This document shows, piece by piece, positions 15,706 through 25,495 of a stretch of DNA of 41,280 nucleotides (within the stretch, counting starts at the first letter, position 1; the number at the start of each line of letters is the position of its first letter). Origin of the DNA: Gemmatimonadota bacterium (lineage in GTDB: Bacteria; Gemmatimonadota; Gemmatimonadetes; Gemmatimonadales; Gemmatimonadaceae); contig QHVE01000069.1 in the NCBI GenBank assembly GCA_003223455.1, positions 1-41,280 of the forward strand, given 5' to 3'. The notes beneath the pieces are model-generated. The model did no database searches. It had not been told where the DNA came from and saw nothing but the letters and a program-made list of their open reading frames with translations. Made by a program: the position numbers and the translations under genes.

Positions 15706-16545
15706 TCAATCCTCCGCGTCGTCCGACGCGGAGCGGCGCTCGTGGCGCGGGACGATGTGACGCGGCGGACGCGGCGCGACGTCGGGCGGGCGTGCCCGTT
15801 CGATGCGACCGGTGCGCTCGAGGAATCTGACGACCTCGAGAGCGGTGGCGCGAAGGAGCGACAGCTCGCGCGCATCGGGAGCCGCCCGGAATGTCAGCGC
15901 GCGGATGGAGCGCATGATGTGCTCGGGATAGCGCGTCTTGAAGAACTGGATCGCCTCGAGTGCCTGGTGGGCCTCGGCGAAGAAGCGCTCGAACTCCTCG
16001 GTGGTGGCAGGTGGCGCTTCCTTTCGCGGGCCGGGCAGCGTACGGGTCGCATCGCCAGCGGCGAGGTGCAGCTCGTAGAGCGCGATCAGCACGGCCTGCG
16101 CGAGGTTGAGCGAGGCGTGCTCCGTCGTCGGGATCGTGACGGCGGCGTGAAGGCGATCGAGGATCTCGTTGGGCAGGCCGTTGTCCTCGCGACCGAACAC
16201 GAGACCGACCCATCCGTCCTCGACATGCGCGAGAGCGTCCTGCGCCGCGCCGCGCGGATCGAGGATCTGCCATTTCGCGGCACGGCGTCGGGCGGTGAAT
16301 CCGACGAGGCGCACGCAGTCGGCGACGGCGCCGTCGAAGTCGTCGTAGTGCGCGATGCGGTCGATGACGTCCCATGTGTCGTGGGCGATCCCTTCGAGTC
16401 GAACCGGATCGTACGCGCACGGTCGCACCAGCCGCAGCGTCGACACGCCCATGTTCTTCATCGCGCGGACCGTGGCGGCGATGTTCACCGGATCCTGCGG
16501 CTCGAAGAGCACGACGGCGATGCGGGAGAGGCGTGACTCGCTCAT
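15706..16545 (-). CDS. trmJ: tRNA (Cm32/Um32) 2'-O-methyltransferase, TrmJ-like SPOUT enzyme
   Basis: A 279-residue TrmH-superfamily methyltransferase. The three family motifs are clear: PVNIAATVRAMKNMG near the start, LVFGREDNGLPNEIL in the middle and IPTTEHASLNLAQAV forming the SAM-binding knot. A C-terminal helical extension, as in TrmJ, ends in a basic and acidic tail. The expected substrate is position 32 of the anticodon loop. I place the start at ATG 16545 because the conserved first strand begins soon after; an in-frame ATG at 16599 would add 18 residues without homology. Neither has a clear ribosome-binding site. It heads the minus-strand run of five genes, most of which overlap. Confidence 0.88.
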   Translation of the reverse strand: MSESRLSRIAVVLFEPQDPVNIAATVRAMKNMGVSTLRLVRPCAYDPVRLEGIAHDTWDVIDRIAHYDDFDGAVADCVRLVGFTARRRAAKWQILDPRGAAQDALAHVEDGWVGLVFGREDNGLPNEILDRLHAAVTIPTTEHASLNLAQAVLIALYELHLAAGDATRTLPGPRKEAPPATTEEFERFFAEAHQALEAIQFFKTRYPEHIMRSIRALTFRAAPDARELSLLRATALEVVRFLERTGRIERARPPDVAPRPPRHIVPRHERRSASDDAED

Positions 16546-16656
16546 GCCGAAAGGTAGAGGGCCCGCCGCGCGCTTGAAGGGGTCCGACGGGCGCTCCATG
16601 CTTGCGGCGCGCGGCGGTCAGATCATGCGACCCGTTTCCAGAGCCTCGAGCGCGCT

Positions 16657-19371
16657 TCAGCGTTCGCCCAGGTCGAGCCGAAGCAACCGCTCACGCTCGT
16701 GACGGTCGGCTCTGAGGTACACGAACTCGCCGCGCGCGCCGGAGAGCACGAGCTGGCCACGACGCCGGCTGCGCCCAGGCGTGATCTCGTTCACGAGCAC
16801 GTCGACGCCGACCTCGGCGACGCCGGACGGCAGAGTCACGGCGGCGACGAGCCTGTAGCCGTCGCCAGTCTGCTCCCACGTCGCCTCGACCGGCAGCGCA
16901 TCGCTCCAGCCCTCGGCCGTTCGACGCGCGACCGTCGTCGATCCGGCGATCGGGACGAGCAGCCACCCCGACGCGCGCTCACCGACGTCGATGTAGAGCT
17001 GGATGCCGTCGCCGTGGATCGCGGCGGGATCGTTGTCGAACGGATTCGCGGCGTCGATGGCGATGAAGCGGCGCTCGGCGCGGGGCACCTCCACGCGGAC
17101 GACGAGTCGGTCTGCTGTCGCATCGATGTGGACGACGGCGGCCGGGCGGCTGGCCGCCTCCCAGCTCTCTTCCGATGCGCGATAATGGTCGGCGCCGAGC
17201 GACGAACGGAATGGAATCGACAGCGAGCGATCGTGCTGCGCCGGCTCGGCGAGCTCGCGTCGCGCCACGGGTTCGTGAAGCACGACGCCAGCCACATCGG
17301 AACCCAGCTCGACGATCTCGCCCCCGGTCGGCTCGATCGACCATTGGCCATCGTTCGATCGATGGGTGTGCGCCGAGCCATCCGCGCGCCTCACGATGAA
17401 CGCGTCACGATCGAACTCGGCGGACCGCACGGCGCTTCGCCAGCTCCAGACGCTCCTGATGGAGCCTCGGCGTGCCGTCGAGCGCACGAGCACGAGCGAC
17501 TGTGACGGCCGGCCCGGCGGTCCAGGGGTGACGGCCTTCCACCACGATGCCGGAGCGGATGTCATCAGCCATCCGCGTAGCCCCGCTCTTCCCTCGGCCG
17601 TCGCGCTCGAGGCCAGCGGCACCGGGACCGTCTCCGGGAAAAGGCGTGTCGTCTCGGAGAGGAACCCGAAACCGTCCTCGCTGCCGGCACCGCCATCGAT
17701 CGCCGCCGGCTCCCCGGCGAGCGCCGCGCCCGTCGGCGCGACGACGTCGACGCCGTGAAAGGGCAACGCGATCTCGTGCACGTCGTTGCTCTCCCACTCC
17801 ACGCTGTCGACGAGATAGTCCTCCGCGACGACGATGCTACGGTGCACGACGCATCCCGGCGCGAGCTCGGCGCGCGCACGCATCCATCCCGCCGAGCCTC
17901 GGTCCTCGAACGCCTCGAGCTCGCCGTCGACTCGCGGCTGCGAGCGACCGTCGATGAGGGGTGCGGTGTGAGCGAGCGTGCTCCGGTACCAGTGCAGCGA
18001 CTCGTCGACGTACGAGCCGGTTCCCGGGTCGTCGAACCAGCGTGCGTCTCCGTCGGAGAGCAGCAGGTTGAGCCGATCGGGGTGCCCGTGTCCCCCTCCC
18101 GACCGGCCGTAATCGAGTCCCACGAAGCAGCGGCCGCCGTCGCGACGGATGATGCCAAACCCTTGCGCCGGAAGAAGGTCGGACTCGAGCGGATGCGGCT
18201 GCAGGGGCGGCAGCGTCTCGCGCGCGAACAACAGGGCACGCCACGAGAGATCGGCGCGCGTGAGTCCGGTCGCGGGAAGATTGCGCTCGACGTCCGCGGT
18301 CGACGCGCGCCGCCCCGTATCACCGGCCGGCGCCGTGGTGTCGTACAATCGCGCGAGCATGCCAAGCAGGCGGGGGTCGTCGCGTCGCGCGAGGCCGAGC
18401 TCGCACGACTCGGCGAACCGCGGCTGGCGAACGCTCACCGCATACTGCGAATCGCGGCGCGATGGATACGTCAGGTCGGGGAGCAACGTCCGAAACGGCG
18501 CAGCAAAGCCGTCGTCGAACCGGTGCACGAGCGCGTCGTCCGCCATTCGGCCGAGTCGCTCCGCCATGGTGACGGCGTACCAGAGGCCACGATGCGCGAA
18601 GAGGTGATAGTTCTCACCCTCGTACCAGCTTCCGTCGGCGAGCAATGCACGCGAGAGGAGGACGCGCAACCCCGACGTGCCGCCCACCGCGCGGTCCATC
18701 AGTCGGTCGTCGTCGAGCAGCGCACCCGCCGCGAGCATGGCCGCATCGTTCCAGACCTGTCGATTCGAGATGCCCTCGTCGTACGACGCGATCAGCGCCA
18801 CGCTGGGCTCGACGACGCGCTCGCGCACGCGCGCGCCGTCCTGTCCGGCGCGCGACGCTCCCGCTTCGAGCAGATCCACGGCGAGCACGAGCTGCAGCAG
18901 CCAGATCGATTCGAGGTACGTGCTGAAGAACGGTCGCGAAGGGCCGAGCACGTTGTCGCGATTGGGATACTCGAGATAGTGCTCGGCATAGCCGTTCAGA
19001 ACGCGCCACGCCGCGTCGATGCATTCTCGATCATCGAGCAGGACGCCCAGCACGGCGGCGTGGAGCACGCGTTCGGCGAGCCACAACTGGTACCAGTACG
19101 GCCGGAATCGATCGTGCAGCTCCCCTCGCACTTCGCTGCCGCACACGAGACAGACGTGGCGCGCATCGAGCGGGTCGAAGCGGAGCAGTGTGCCGTCGTT
19201 CGGGCAGCGACCGCCGGTGCGCGAGAGCAACGCTTTGTCGCGCGGGATCTCGATCGCGCCCTCGAGCACGGGGCGGAGCTCGGCGCGCAGCCCCTGCGCG
19301 AGTGGCGCGAGCGAGCCGCGCGCGACGGTGCGTCGAGCGTCGAGCGTGGCGACGTCGAGCAGCATGCTCAT
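16657..19371 (-). CDS. heparinase II/III-family polysaccharide lyase with C-terminal CBM9-like domain
   Basis: A 904-residue protein. Residues about 50-85 contain CPNDG and CLVCG, a likely zinc ribbon. A helical toroid domain follows (WYQLWLAERVLHAAVLG, ESIWLLQLVLAVDLLEAG), then the beta-sandwich typical of heparinase II/III with SGGGHGHPDRLNLLL, DDPGTGSY and LAHTAPLIDG. The last 200 or so residues (ADRLVVRVEVPR, HGDGIQLYIDVG, GDGYRLVAAVTLP) resemble carbohydrate-binding module 9. There is no signal peptide, so it probably cleaves imported uronic-acid-containing oligosaccharides in the cytoplasm, or is exported in another way. Its ATG at 19371 overlaps the stop of the substrate-binding protein (ATGA). 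An alternative start is ATG 19365. The exact polysaccharide is not readable. Confidence 0.82.
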   Translation of the reverse strand: MSMLLDVATLDARRTVARGSLAPLAQGLRAELRPVLEGAIEIPRDKALLSRTGGRCPNDGTLLRFDPLDARHVCLVCGSEVRGELHDRFRPYWYQLWLAERVLHAAVLGVLLDDRECIDAAWRVLNGYAEHYLEYPNRDNVLGPSRPFFSTYLESIWLLQLVLAVDLLEAGASRAGQDGARVRERVVEPSVALIASYDEGISNRQVWNDAAMLAAGALLDDDRLMDRAVGGTSGLRVLLSRALLADGSWYEGENYHLFAHRGLWYAVTMAERLGRMADDALVHRFDDGFAAPFRTLLPDLTYPSRRDSQYAVSVRQPRFAESCELGLARRDDPRLLGMLARLYDTTAPAGDTGRRASTADVERNLPATGLTRADLSWRALLFARETLPPLQPHPLESDLLPAQGFGIIRRDGGRCFVGLDYGRSGGGHGHPDRLNLLLSDGDARWFDDPGTGSYVDESLHWYRSTLAHTAPLIDGRSQPRVDGELEAFEDRGSAGWMRARAELAPGCVVHRSIVVAEDYLVDSVEWESNDVHEIALPFHGVDVVAPTGAALAGEPAAIDGGAGSEDGFGFLSETTRLFPETVPVPLASSATAEGRAGLRGWLMTSAPASWWKAVTPGPPGRPSQSLVLVRSTARRGSIRSVWSWRSAVRSAEFDRDAFIVRRADGSAHTHRSNDGQWSIEPTGGEIVELGSDVAGVVLHEPVARRELAEPAQHDRSLSIPFRSSLGADHYRASEESWEAASRPAAVVHIDATADRLVVRVEVPRAERRFIAIDAANPFDNDPAAIHGDGIQLYIDVGERASGWLLVPIAGSTTVARRTAEGWSDALPVEATWEQTGDGYRLVAAVTLPSGVAEVGVDVLVNEITPGRSRRRGQLVLSGARGEFVYLRADRHERERLLRLDLGER

Positions 19372-20957
19372 GGCGCGCCGCGCCGGGCGAGCGACCAGTC
19401 GTGGACCGTCACGAGCTCGCCACGCAGATCCATCCTCGCCCCGCGCACGCGCCGCGAGACGCCCTGTACGCCGCGCGCGTGATAGATCCACGTCGCCGGC
19501 GCGAGGGAGTCGAGGGCGCGTTGAACGGTGATCCACGCAGCGCGCCGACGCGGACCTTCCGGTGATTCGGTCGCTGCGCGGAGCAGCGAGTCGAGCGTCG
19601 GACGGTGGTAGCCGGTGTAGTCCAGCGTGCCGCCGCGCTGGCGCGTGTCGAACAGCGCACTGACGTAGGCCAGCGAGAGATCGCCCGGCACCCCGGCGAT
19701 GAGCAGGTCGAATCGCTTCGGATCGGCGCGCGCCGTCGTGAGGAACGCACCCATCTCGGTCTGCCGCACGCGCACGGCGATACCGCGCGCGGCCAAGTCG
19801 CCCTGTAGCAGCTGATCGGCGACGTTGTCGCCGCTGCCGACGGTGAGCAGCTCGATCGCCAGCGGGAGCCCGGCGCGACGTCGCATCCCGTCGGCGCCGC
19901 GGCGCCACCCCGCAGCGTCGAGCAACGAGTCCGCGGCAGCCGTGTCGCACATGGCGCGCGGAGACCAGGTGAGCGGGTTGTCCGGCGGCACTGGACTCGA
20001 CCATGGCGTGCCGAACCCGGCCAGCGCGATCTCGACGATGCGTGCGCGATCGATGGCGCGCGAGACGGCGAGGCGAACCCGCTCGTCGTCGAACGGCGGA
20101 CGTGTGGTGTTGAAGAACAGCGCCGTGCCGAACAGCACCGGATACGTCAACACCTGGAGGGCACGGTCGCGCCGCGCCAGCTCCACCATCATCGGCGAGA
20201 TCCCCGCCATGTCGAGCTCTCCGCTCGCGAGGCCGGCGAACTTCGTCGTCGCCTCGTCGACGACGGCGACCGTGAGCCCTCTGAGCGCGGGAGGTCCGCC
20301 GAGCGTTGTGGGGAACCGCTGGTTGCGCGCGAACGTCCAGCGCGCGCCGCGACGACGGGAGGCGAAGACGAAGGGTCCATTGCCGACCGGCGCGTCGTTG
20401 AAGGGCGCCGAGCGTAGCGTCGCGTGCGGCAGCGACGCGAGCAGGTGCGCCGGCGCGAGGGGCAGCTCGGCGAGGTAGGGCGGCAGATCCGCCTGGGGGG
20501 CCCCGAACCGCAGGACGAGCGTCGTGTCGTCCGCCGCTTCCGCCGTGTCGAGCGACGCGAGCTCCGCGGCGCGGGGGAAGCCCGTGGCCGGATCGCGCGC
20601 CGCGAGGAGCGTGAACGCGGCATCGCGCGCGGTCGTCGGCACCCCGTCGTGCCAACGAAGGTTGTCGGCAAGCGCCATGGTCAGCGTGCGGCGGTCGCCG
20701 CTCCAGCTCCATCGGCGGGCATAATACGGTTGATGCGTCAGTGCCGAGTCGTAGCGCGTGAGCGTGACGAGCAGTGCGTAGCGCTGGATCTGTCGCGCCA
20801 ACGTGTGGGTCGTGACGAGAGGGTTCGCGGACTCGAGGTCCGCCCCCGACGCGAGCACGAGCACGTCGTCCGGACGCTGTGGCGCGATGCACGCCACGGC
20901 GAGCGATGCGACGACCGCGGCACACGTTGACGCGAGCCGCGAGCGATGCGATATCAC
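19368..20957 (-). CDS. ABC transporter substrate-binding lipoprotein (SBP_bac_5, DppA/OppA type)
   Basis: A 529-residue extracytoplasmic binding protein of the peptide/nickel/oligosaccharide family. A signal sequence with lipobox (SLAVAC) opens it. Family landmarks follow: LASGADLESANPLVT, LTMALADNLRWHDGVPTTARDAAFT, VGNGPFVF and RVRLAVSRAIDRARIVE. The only start that keeps the signal peptide is GTG 20957, which overlaps the 5' end of the divergent permease gene by 12 bases, or sits 3 bases away if that gene starts at GTG 20961. Being coupled to a heparinase-like lyase suggests its ligand is an oligosaccharide; this is inference. Confidence 0.88.
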   Translation of the reverse strand: MISHRSRLASTCAAVVASLAVACIAPQRPDDVLVLASGADLESANPLVTTHTLARQIQRYALLVTLTRYDSALTHQPYYARRWSWSGDRRTLTMALADNLRWHDGVPTTARDAAFTLLAARDPATGFPRAAELASLDTAEAADDTTLVLRFGAPQADLPPYLAELPLAPAHLLASLPHATLRSAPFNDAPVGNGPFVFASRRRGARWTFARNQRFPTTLGGPPALRGLTVAVVDEATTKFAGLASGELDMAGISPMMVELARRDRALQVLTYPVLFGTALFFNTTRPPFDDERVRLAVSRAIDRARIVEIALAGFGTPWSSPVPPDNPLTWSPRAMCDTAAADSLLDAAGWRRGADGMRRRAGLPLAIELLTVGSGDNVADQLLQGDLAARGIAVRVRQTEMGAFLTTARADPKRFDLLIAGVPGDLSLAYVSALFDTRQRGGTLDYTGYHRPTLDSLLRAATESPEGPRRRAAWITVQRALDSLAPATWIYHARGVQGVSRRVRGARMDLRGELVTVHDWSLARRGAP

Positions 20958-21947
20958 CGCGTGCGCTCCCCCGTCCTCTTCCGCGCCGCCGCGCGCACGG
21001 TGCTGCTGTATTGGTGCGTGCTCTCGCTCACCTTCGCCCTCCTTCGCCTCGCCCCGGGCGATCCCGCGACATTCCTGCTCGCCCCGGGGGCCACCGCCGC
21101 CGATGCGGCTCGGCTCCGCAGTGAGCTCGGGCTCGACCGTCCAATCGCGGTCCAATATGCACGGTGGCTCAGCGCCACGCTTCGTGGCGATCTGGGCGCG
21201 AGCTTCGTCGAGCGCCGCCCGGTCGCGGCGACACTCGCCGATGCCCTGCCCGTGTCGCTCGCGCTGGGCACGACGTCGCTTCTCCTCTCCTTCGCGATCG
21301 GCATCACGATCGGTCTCACGCAGGCGGCGCGACGTGGATCGCTGCGCGATCGTGCGCTGACCGGTCTCTCGGTTATCCTCGCCGCGTCGCCGGCGTACTG
21401 GCTCGGACTCGGTGCGATCGCGTGCTTCACGTATCTCGCCTCGTCGCTGAGCATGCCGATGTGGATGCGCCTGCCGGCGGTGGGGATGTCGACGCCGGGC
21501 GCCGAGCTTCACGGTCTCGCGCATCTCGCCGATCTGGCGCGGCACTCGATCCTGCCCGTCTCGCTGCTCGCGGCGATCGGCGCGGCCGGCGTCGCGCGCT
21601 ACGTTCGCACGAGCGCACTCGACGCGATCGACGCCGACTGGATGCGCACGGCGCGCGCGAAGGGGCTGGCCGAGCACACCGTGCTGCGACGTCATCTGCT
21701 CGCCAACCTGCGTGCGCCGATCGTGACGCTGTTCGCGCTTTCGCTCCCGGGCACGGTGGCCGGCTCGGTGTTCGTCGAGACGATCTTCGGCTGGCCCGGG
21801 ATGGGCCGATTGATGGTCACGTCGATCGTGGCGCGCGACTACCCCGTCGTGCTCGGGTGTGCGGCGGCGTACGCGGCCGTGGTCATCGTCGCCAATCTCG
21901 CCGCGGAGTGGCTGCTGCCGTGGGCCGATCCGCGCGTGGCGACATGA
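20946..21947 (+). CDS. ABC transporter permease, DppB type
   Basis: A 333-residue inner-membrane permease with six predicted helices. It shows the DppB signature N-terminus (LLYWCVLSLTFALLRLAPGDP), an EAA-like cytoplasmic loop (RTARAKGLAEHTVLRRHLLANL) and the usual last segment (VFVETIFGWPGMGRLMV). It pairs with the DppC-type permease, which it overlaps as ATGA. ATG 20946 lies inside the divergent gene's start region; GTG 20961 is an alternative. No ATP-binding subunits are encoded nearby, so the transporter must borrow ATPases from elsewhere in the genome. Confidence 0.92.
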   Translation: MRYHRVRSPVLFRAAARTVLLYWCVLSLTFALLRLAPGDPATFLLAPGATAADAARLRSELGLDRPIAVQYARWLSATLRGDLGASFVERRPVAATLADALPVSLALGTTSLLLSFAIGITIGLTQAARRGSLRDRALTGLSVILAASPAYWLGLGAIACFTYLASSLSMPMWMRLPAVGMSTPGAELHGLAHLADLARHSILPVSLLAAIGAAGVARYVRTSALDAIDADWMRTARAKGLAEHTVLRRHLLANLRAPIVTLFALSLPGTVAGSVFVETIFGWPGMGRLMVTSIVARDYPVVLGCAAAYAAVVIVANLAAEWLLPWADPRVAT

Positions 21948-22810
21948 GCGTCGCGTCGGAGCTCCGGCTCGCACGGTCGGGCCGTCTCGCCCTCGTCGCG
22001 CTCGTGCTGATCGCGCTCGGCGTCGTCGTCGTGCCACTGCTGTCGTCGCGTGACCCACTCCTGATCCAGGACGTGCTCGCGCGGCGCCTGGTGCCGCCGC
22101 TGGCGCGCGATGCGGGCGGAGACTGGCATCTTCTCGGCACTGATCGGTTCGGGCGCGACCTCTTCGTGCGCATGATGCTCGCGGGGCGGCTCTCACTGCT
22201 CGTCGGCGTCGTCGGCGCGGGACTCTCGGGCGCGGTGGGAACGATCCTTGGCGCCGTCGCGGGCTGGTGGGCGGGGGGCGCGCTCGACCGCACGATCACC
22301 GCGGCAGCCGACATCCTGCTGGCATTGCCGAGGCTCGTGCTGCTGCTCGTCGGCGTCGCCCTCTGGCCGCCGGGTGTCGTCACGATCCTCGTGGTGCTCG
22401 TGCTGACCGGATGGATGGGAGTGGCGCGGCTGGTGCGCGCCGAGGTGCGCACGGTGCGTGAGCGACCCTACGTGCCCGCGGCGCAGGCACTCGGCGCGAC
22501 CCAATTGCGCGTGCTCGCGCGACACGTGCTGCCGAACGCGATCGGCCCCGCGCTGGTGGCGACGACGCTCGGCGTCGGCAACGCGATCCTGCTCGAGAGC
22601 GGCCTCTCGTTCCTCGGGCTCGGCATCCAGCCCCCGGCACCGAGCTGGGGCAACATGATCGCGGGCGGTCGCGACCTGCTCGTCGTCGCCCCGTGGGTCT
22701 CACTCGCACCGGGCATCGCGCTCGTCGTCACCGTGCTCGCGACGACGATGCTCGGCGACGCGTGGCGCGACCGCCTGGCCGGAGAGCGCGGCACGACGGT
22801 CCAGACTTAG
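21944..22810 (+). CDS. ABC transporter permease, DppC type
   Basis: A 288-residue partner permease. The DppC hallmarks are HLLGTDRFGRDLFVRMMLAGR early, an EAA loop (RERPYVPAAQALGATQLRVLARHVLPN) and LESGLSFLGLGIQPPAPSWGNM late. It is translationally coupled to the upstream permease. Its stop (TAG, 22808-22810) overlaps the stop of the convergent mannosidase gene (22807-22809 on the other strand), leaving no room for an intergenic terminator. Confidence 0.93.
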   Translation: MSVASELRLARSGRLALVALVLIALGVVVVPLLSSRDPLLIQDVLARRLVPPLARDAGGDWHLLGTDRFGRDLFVRMMLAGRLSLLVGVVGAGLSGAVGTILGAVAGWWAGGALDRTITAAADILLALPRLVLLLVGVALWPPGVVTILVVLVLTGWMGVARLVRAEVRTVRERPYVPAAQALGATQLRVLARHVLPNAIGPALVATTLGVGNAILLESGLSFLGLGIQPPAPSWGNMIAGGRDLLVVAPWVSLAPGIALVVTVLATTMLGDAWRDRLAGERGTTVQT

Positions 22811-25394
22811 CGCGCCGCGTCCCAGCGCACGAGGATCGTGACGATCGCGTGCGGCGGTGCGATGAACGAAACCGTCTCGCCGGTCACCGCCATCGGCCCC
22901 AGCGACGTCTCGTCGAGGCGCGCGCTGATCGCTCCGGCGATCGGTCGGCGCGCGCGCCACTGGCCGCGCACTTCAGAGTCCAATCGATTCACGCAGCGGA
23001 GGACGATCCAGCCGGGCTCGCGTGCCGGCGTCGCCGCACTGAAAGCGAGTCCTTCGCCCTCGAGCTCGAGTCCACCGACGATCGCCGGCTCACCCAGGTT
23101 GGACCGCAGCGTCCGCCCTGTGAGCGGAAGGAGCACGTCGTCCGCCAGGCGCTCGACGTCGTGGCGCTGCACAGGCGTGTCCGAGCCGTGCGGCGCCAAC
23201 GCGAGCTCGGCCCGGTATGGCCCGATCGATTGCGCCAACGGAACGTCGGCGGGCCAGCCGGCGTGGCCCGGGCGTTCGGGAAGGTCGTGGCGCGAGAGCT
23301 GGCCGACGGCGCGGAGCAGCGTCACGCAGACGGAGCCGTCGGCGAGCGCCTCGTATTCGGCGAGCCCATCGGAGAAGAGCGTCGCTCCGGCAACCGAATC
23401 GTAGCGCGAGACGTAGCGATGGAGCGGTGCAGTCGGCACGACGTGCTCCATCGCCTCGTCCTCGTCGGACACCGCGAGCGGTCGGCGCTCGGCGAGATGG
23501 AACGCCGCATCGGCGAAGGTCGTCGCGTCGCGCAGTCCGGTGGCGACGCGCAGTCTGAGACGATGGTCCGCGGCGCTGTTGAAGCCGACCACGCGGATGC
23601 GCACGAACGGCGCGTTCGCGTCGAGCGCGAGCGAGATCGCGCAGCGACTCGCCGGAGCTCGGCGAGCGCCTGCACCCAGTCGCCATTCGAGTGCCACCTC
23701 GCCGCGCAACGGGCCACGGTGGACGACGCGCACGCGGCGTGGCGCCGGTACGACGAGCGATTCACGGATGGCCGGCGACCGGTTCGGAGATCGCGCACAG
23801 TCACGTCGCCATCGTCGGCGACGTCGATACGCAGAAGACCGTTGTCCAGGCTCGTCCCGTCGACGCGAACGGGAGAGGGCTCGGCGGGGGCGGCGGCACC
23901 CAGAGTCGCGCCGTGCAATCGCGTCTCGAGCGCGTAGCCGGGCATCTCCCCGATCCACCCGAGGGCGCTCGCCTCGACGACGAGGTCCGCATCCGGATAG
24001 TCGCGCGGCGACTCGGTGAGTGCGACGCGCTGCCGACGCCCGAGCAATTGCAGCGGCACTCCGGAGATGCGCCAGGGCGCTGGGCGTCGGCGCGCGCCCT
24101 GGCGATCCCCCGAGCCTGGCCCGACGGCGACGTCGGCGAGTTTTGCCGAGAGCTCCAGCTCGACGACTCCACCTCGCGCCCGGGGCGCGCGATTGCACAG
24201 CACCACTGCGGGCTTCCACTCCGTCGGAGAATGCCGCGCGCGCTCGACGTCGTGCGCGAGCAGCGACGCAAACGCGTCGTCACGCAGCGCCTCGGCGCGG
24301 TCGGCGACGTCGAGGTGTCGCGCGTCGAGCGCGACCGCAACGGCGTCGACGGCCGTACCGCACAGCGTGTCGTGCGGCTGGCCCTCGAGGAGCGCGCGCC
24401 ACGTCGCCCACAGTAGCGCTCGCGCGCCGGCTTCTCCCGCGTGTGGCTCGAGCGACAGCCACGGCTCGACATCGCGCACCAACAGGCGCTCGAGCCGCGC
24501 GTTCGCGCGCTTCTGCGCGGCGCGGCTCGCGAGCGTGCCCTGAAGCGTCCAGGTGTAGCCGTAGGAATCGCGCAGCTCGCCCTGCACGACGGCGAGTGCT
24601 CGCGCGCTCGCGGCGCCCTGCACCGCCTCGGCGAAGGCGCGCAGCGAGCTCGGAGCGACCCTGGCGGGACGCGCAGCGTCGCCGAGCGCAGCGATCGCCT
24701 CGCATTGCCGTCGTTGGCGTGCATGGTGGTCGGCGCCGTTCGGCAGCAGCACCGCACCGAGCGATGCACGCGGAGCGAGCACGCGCTCCAGTCTCTGCCA
24801 GCGCTCGTCGGCTGCTGACGCTTCATCCGGCAGCGAGCTGCCAAGCTCGTAGCCGTCCGGTGCGAGGTGGTACAGCACCACCTCGGCGCCACTCGGTGCG
24901 CGCCACCGCACGGCGTCGCCCGCCGGCCACCGCCTGCCCCCATACCCTCGCCAGGCCACGATCGTCGGCAGTCCGAACCCGGCCGCGAGGTCCGGCAGCG
25001 CCGATGGATGGCCGAATGAATCCGGGCAATAGAGCACGGGAGGCGACTCGGCCCGCAGCGGGCGCAGCGCGTCGCGCCCCGCGAGCAGATTGCGGACGAG
25101 CGCCTCTCCACCGGGGATGAGCTCGTCCGCCAGCACGTACCACGGGCCAGCCTCCAGTCTGCCCTCCCTGAGCAGCACGGAGAGCTCGGCGCGACGCTCG
25201 GGGCGGATGGCGAGGTAGTCGTCGAGCAGGATCGCCTGGCCGTCGAGAAGAAAGCTCGCATCGTCGGCCGGTGGATCGTCGAGCAGCTCGTCCACGACGG
25301 AAACGAGCCGGTGTAAGAACCGGCCCGCGGGATGGTACCACTCGCGATCCCAGTGCGTGTGAGCGACCACGAGCACGTGCAGAGGCGACGTCAT
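22807..25394 (-). pseudogene. GH38 alpha-mannosidase, internally deleted and frameshifted
   Basis: A family 38 glycoside hydrolase in two frames. Frame one (25394 to about 23775) begins VVAHTHWDREWYHPAGRF, with the zinc His and Asp; it contains the nucleophile segment CPDSFGHPSALPDL and the third zinc region GQPHDTLCGTAVDAV, so the catalytic domain is whole. Frame two (about 23775 to 22807) starts SPAIRESLVVPAPRRVRVVH and carries the C-terminal beta-sandwich. At the join, just after VTVRDLRTGRR, about 20 residues that normally contain the FEDxGDxGDxY motif are missing, with a net loss of 3n+1 bases. Both parts are otherwise intact, so the break is recent or an assembly error. An intact enzyme would remove alpha-mannose from imported oligosaccharides. 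ATG 25394 matches the family N-terminus. Confidence 0.85.
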
Positions 25395-25443
25395 GCGCGG
25401 AGTGTGCGGGGCACGCCATGCGCGCACAAGTCACCGTATGCAC

Positions 25444-25476
25444 CGCGCGGGGCGAACCCGAAGGCCGCCCCGCGCG
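25444..25476. terminator. GC-rich hairpin between the lmo0937-type gene and GH38
   Basis: An 11-bp perfect stem (CGCGCGGGGCG / CGCCCCGCGCG) with an 11-base loop, just downstream of the small membrane-peptide gene on the minus strand. No U-tract follows, so efficiency is uncertain. Confidence 0.5.
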
Positions 25477-25495
25477 TGGAACGCTCGACTCGTCG

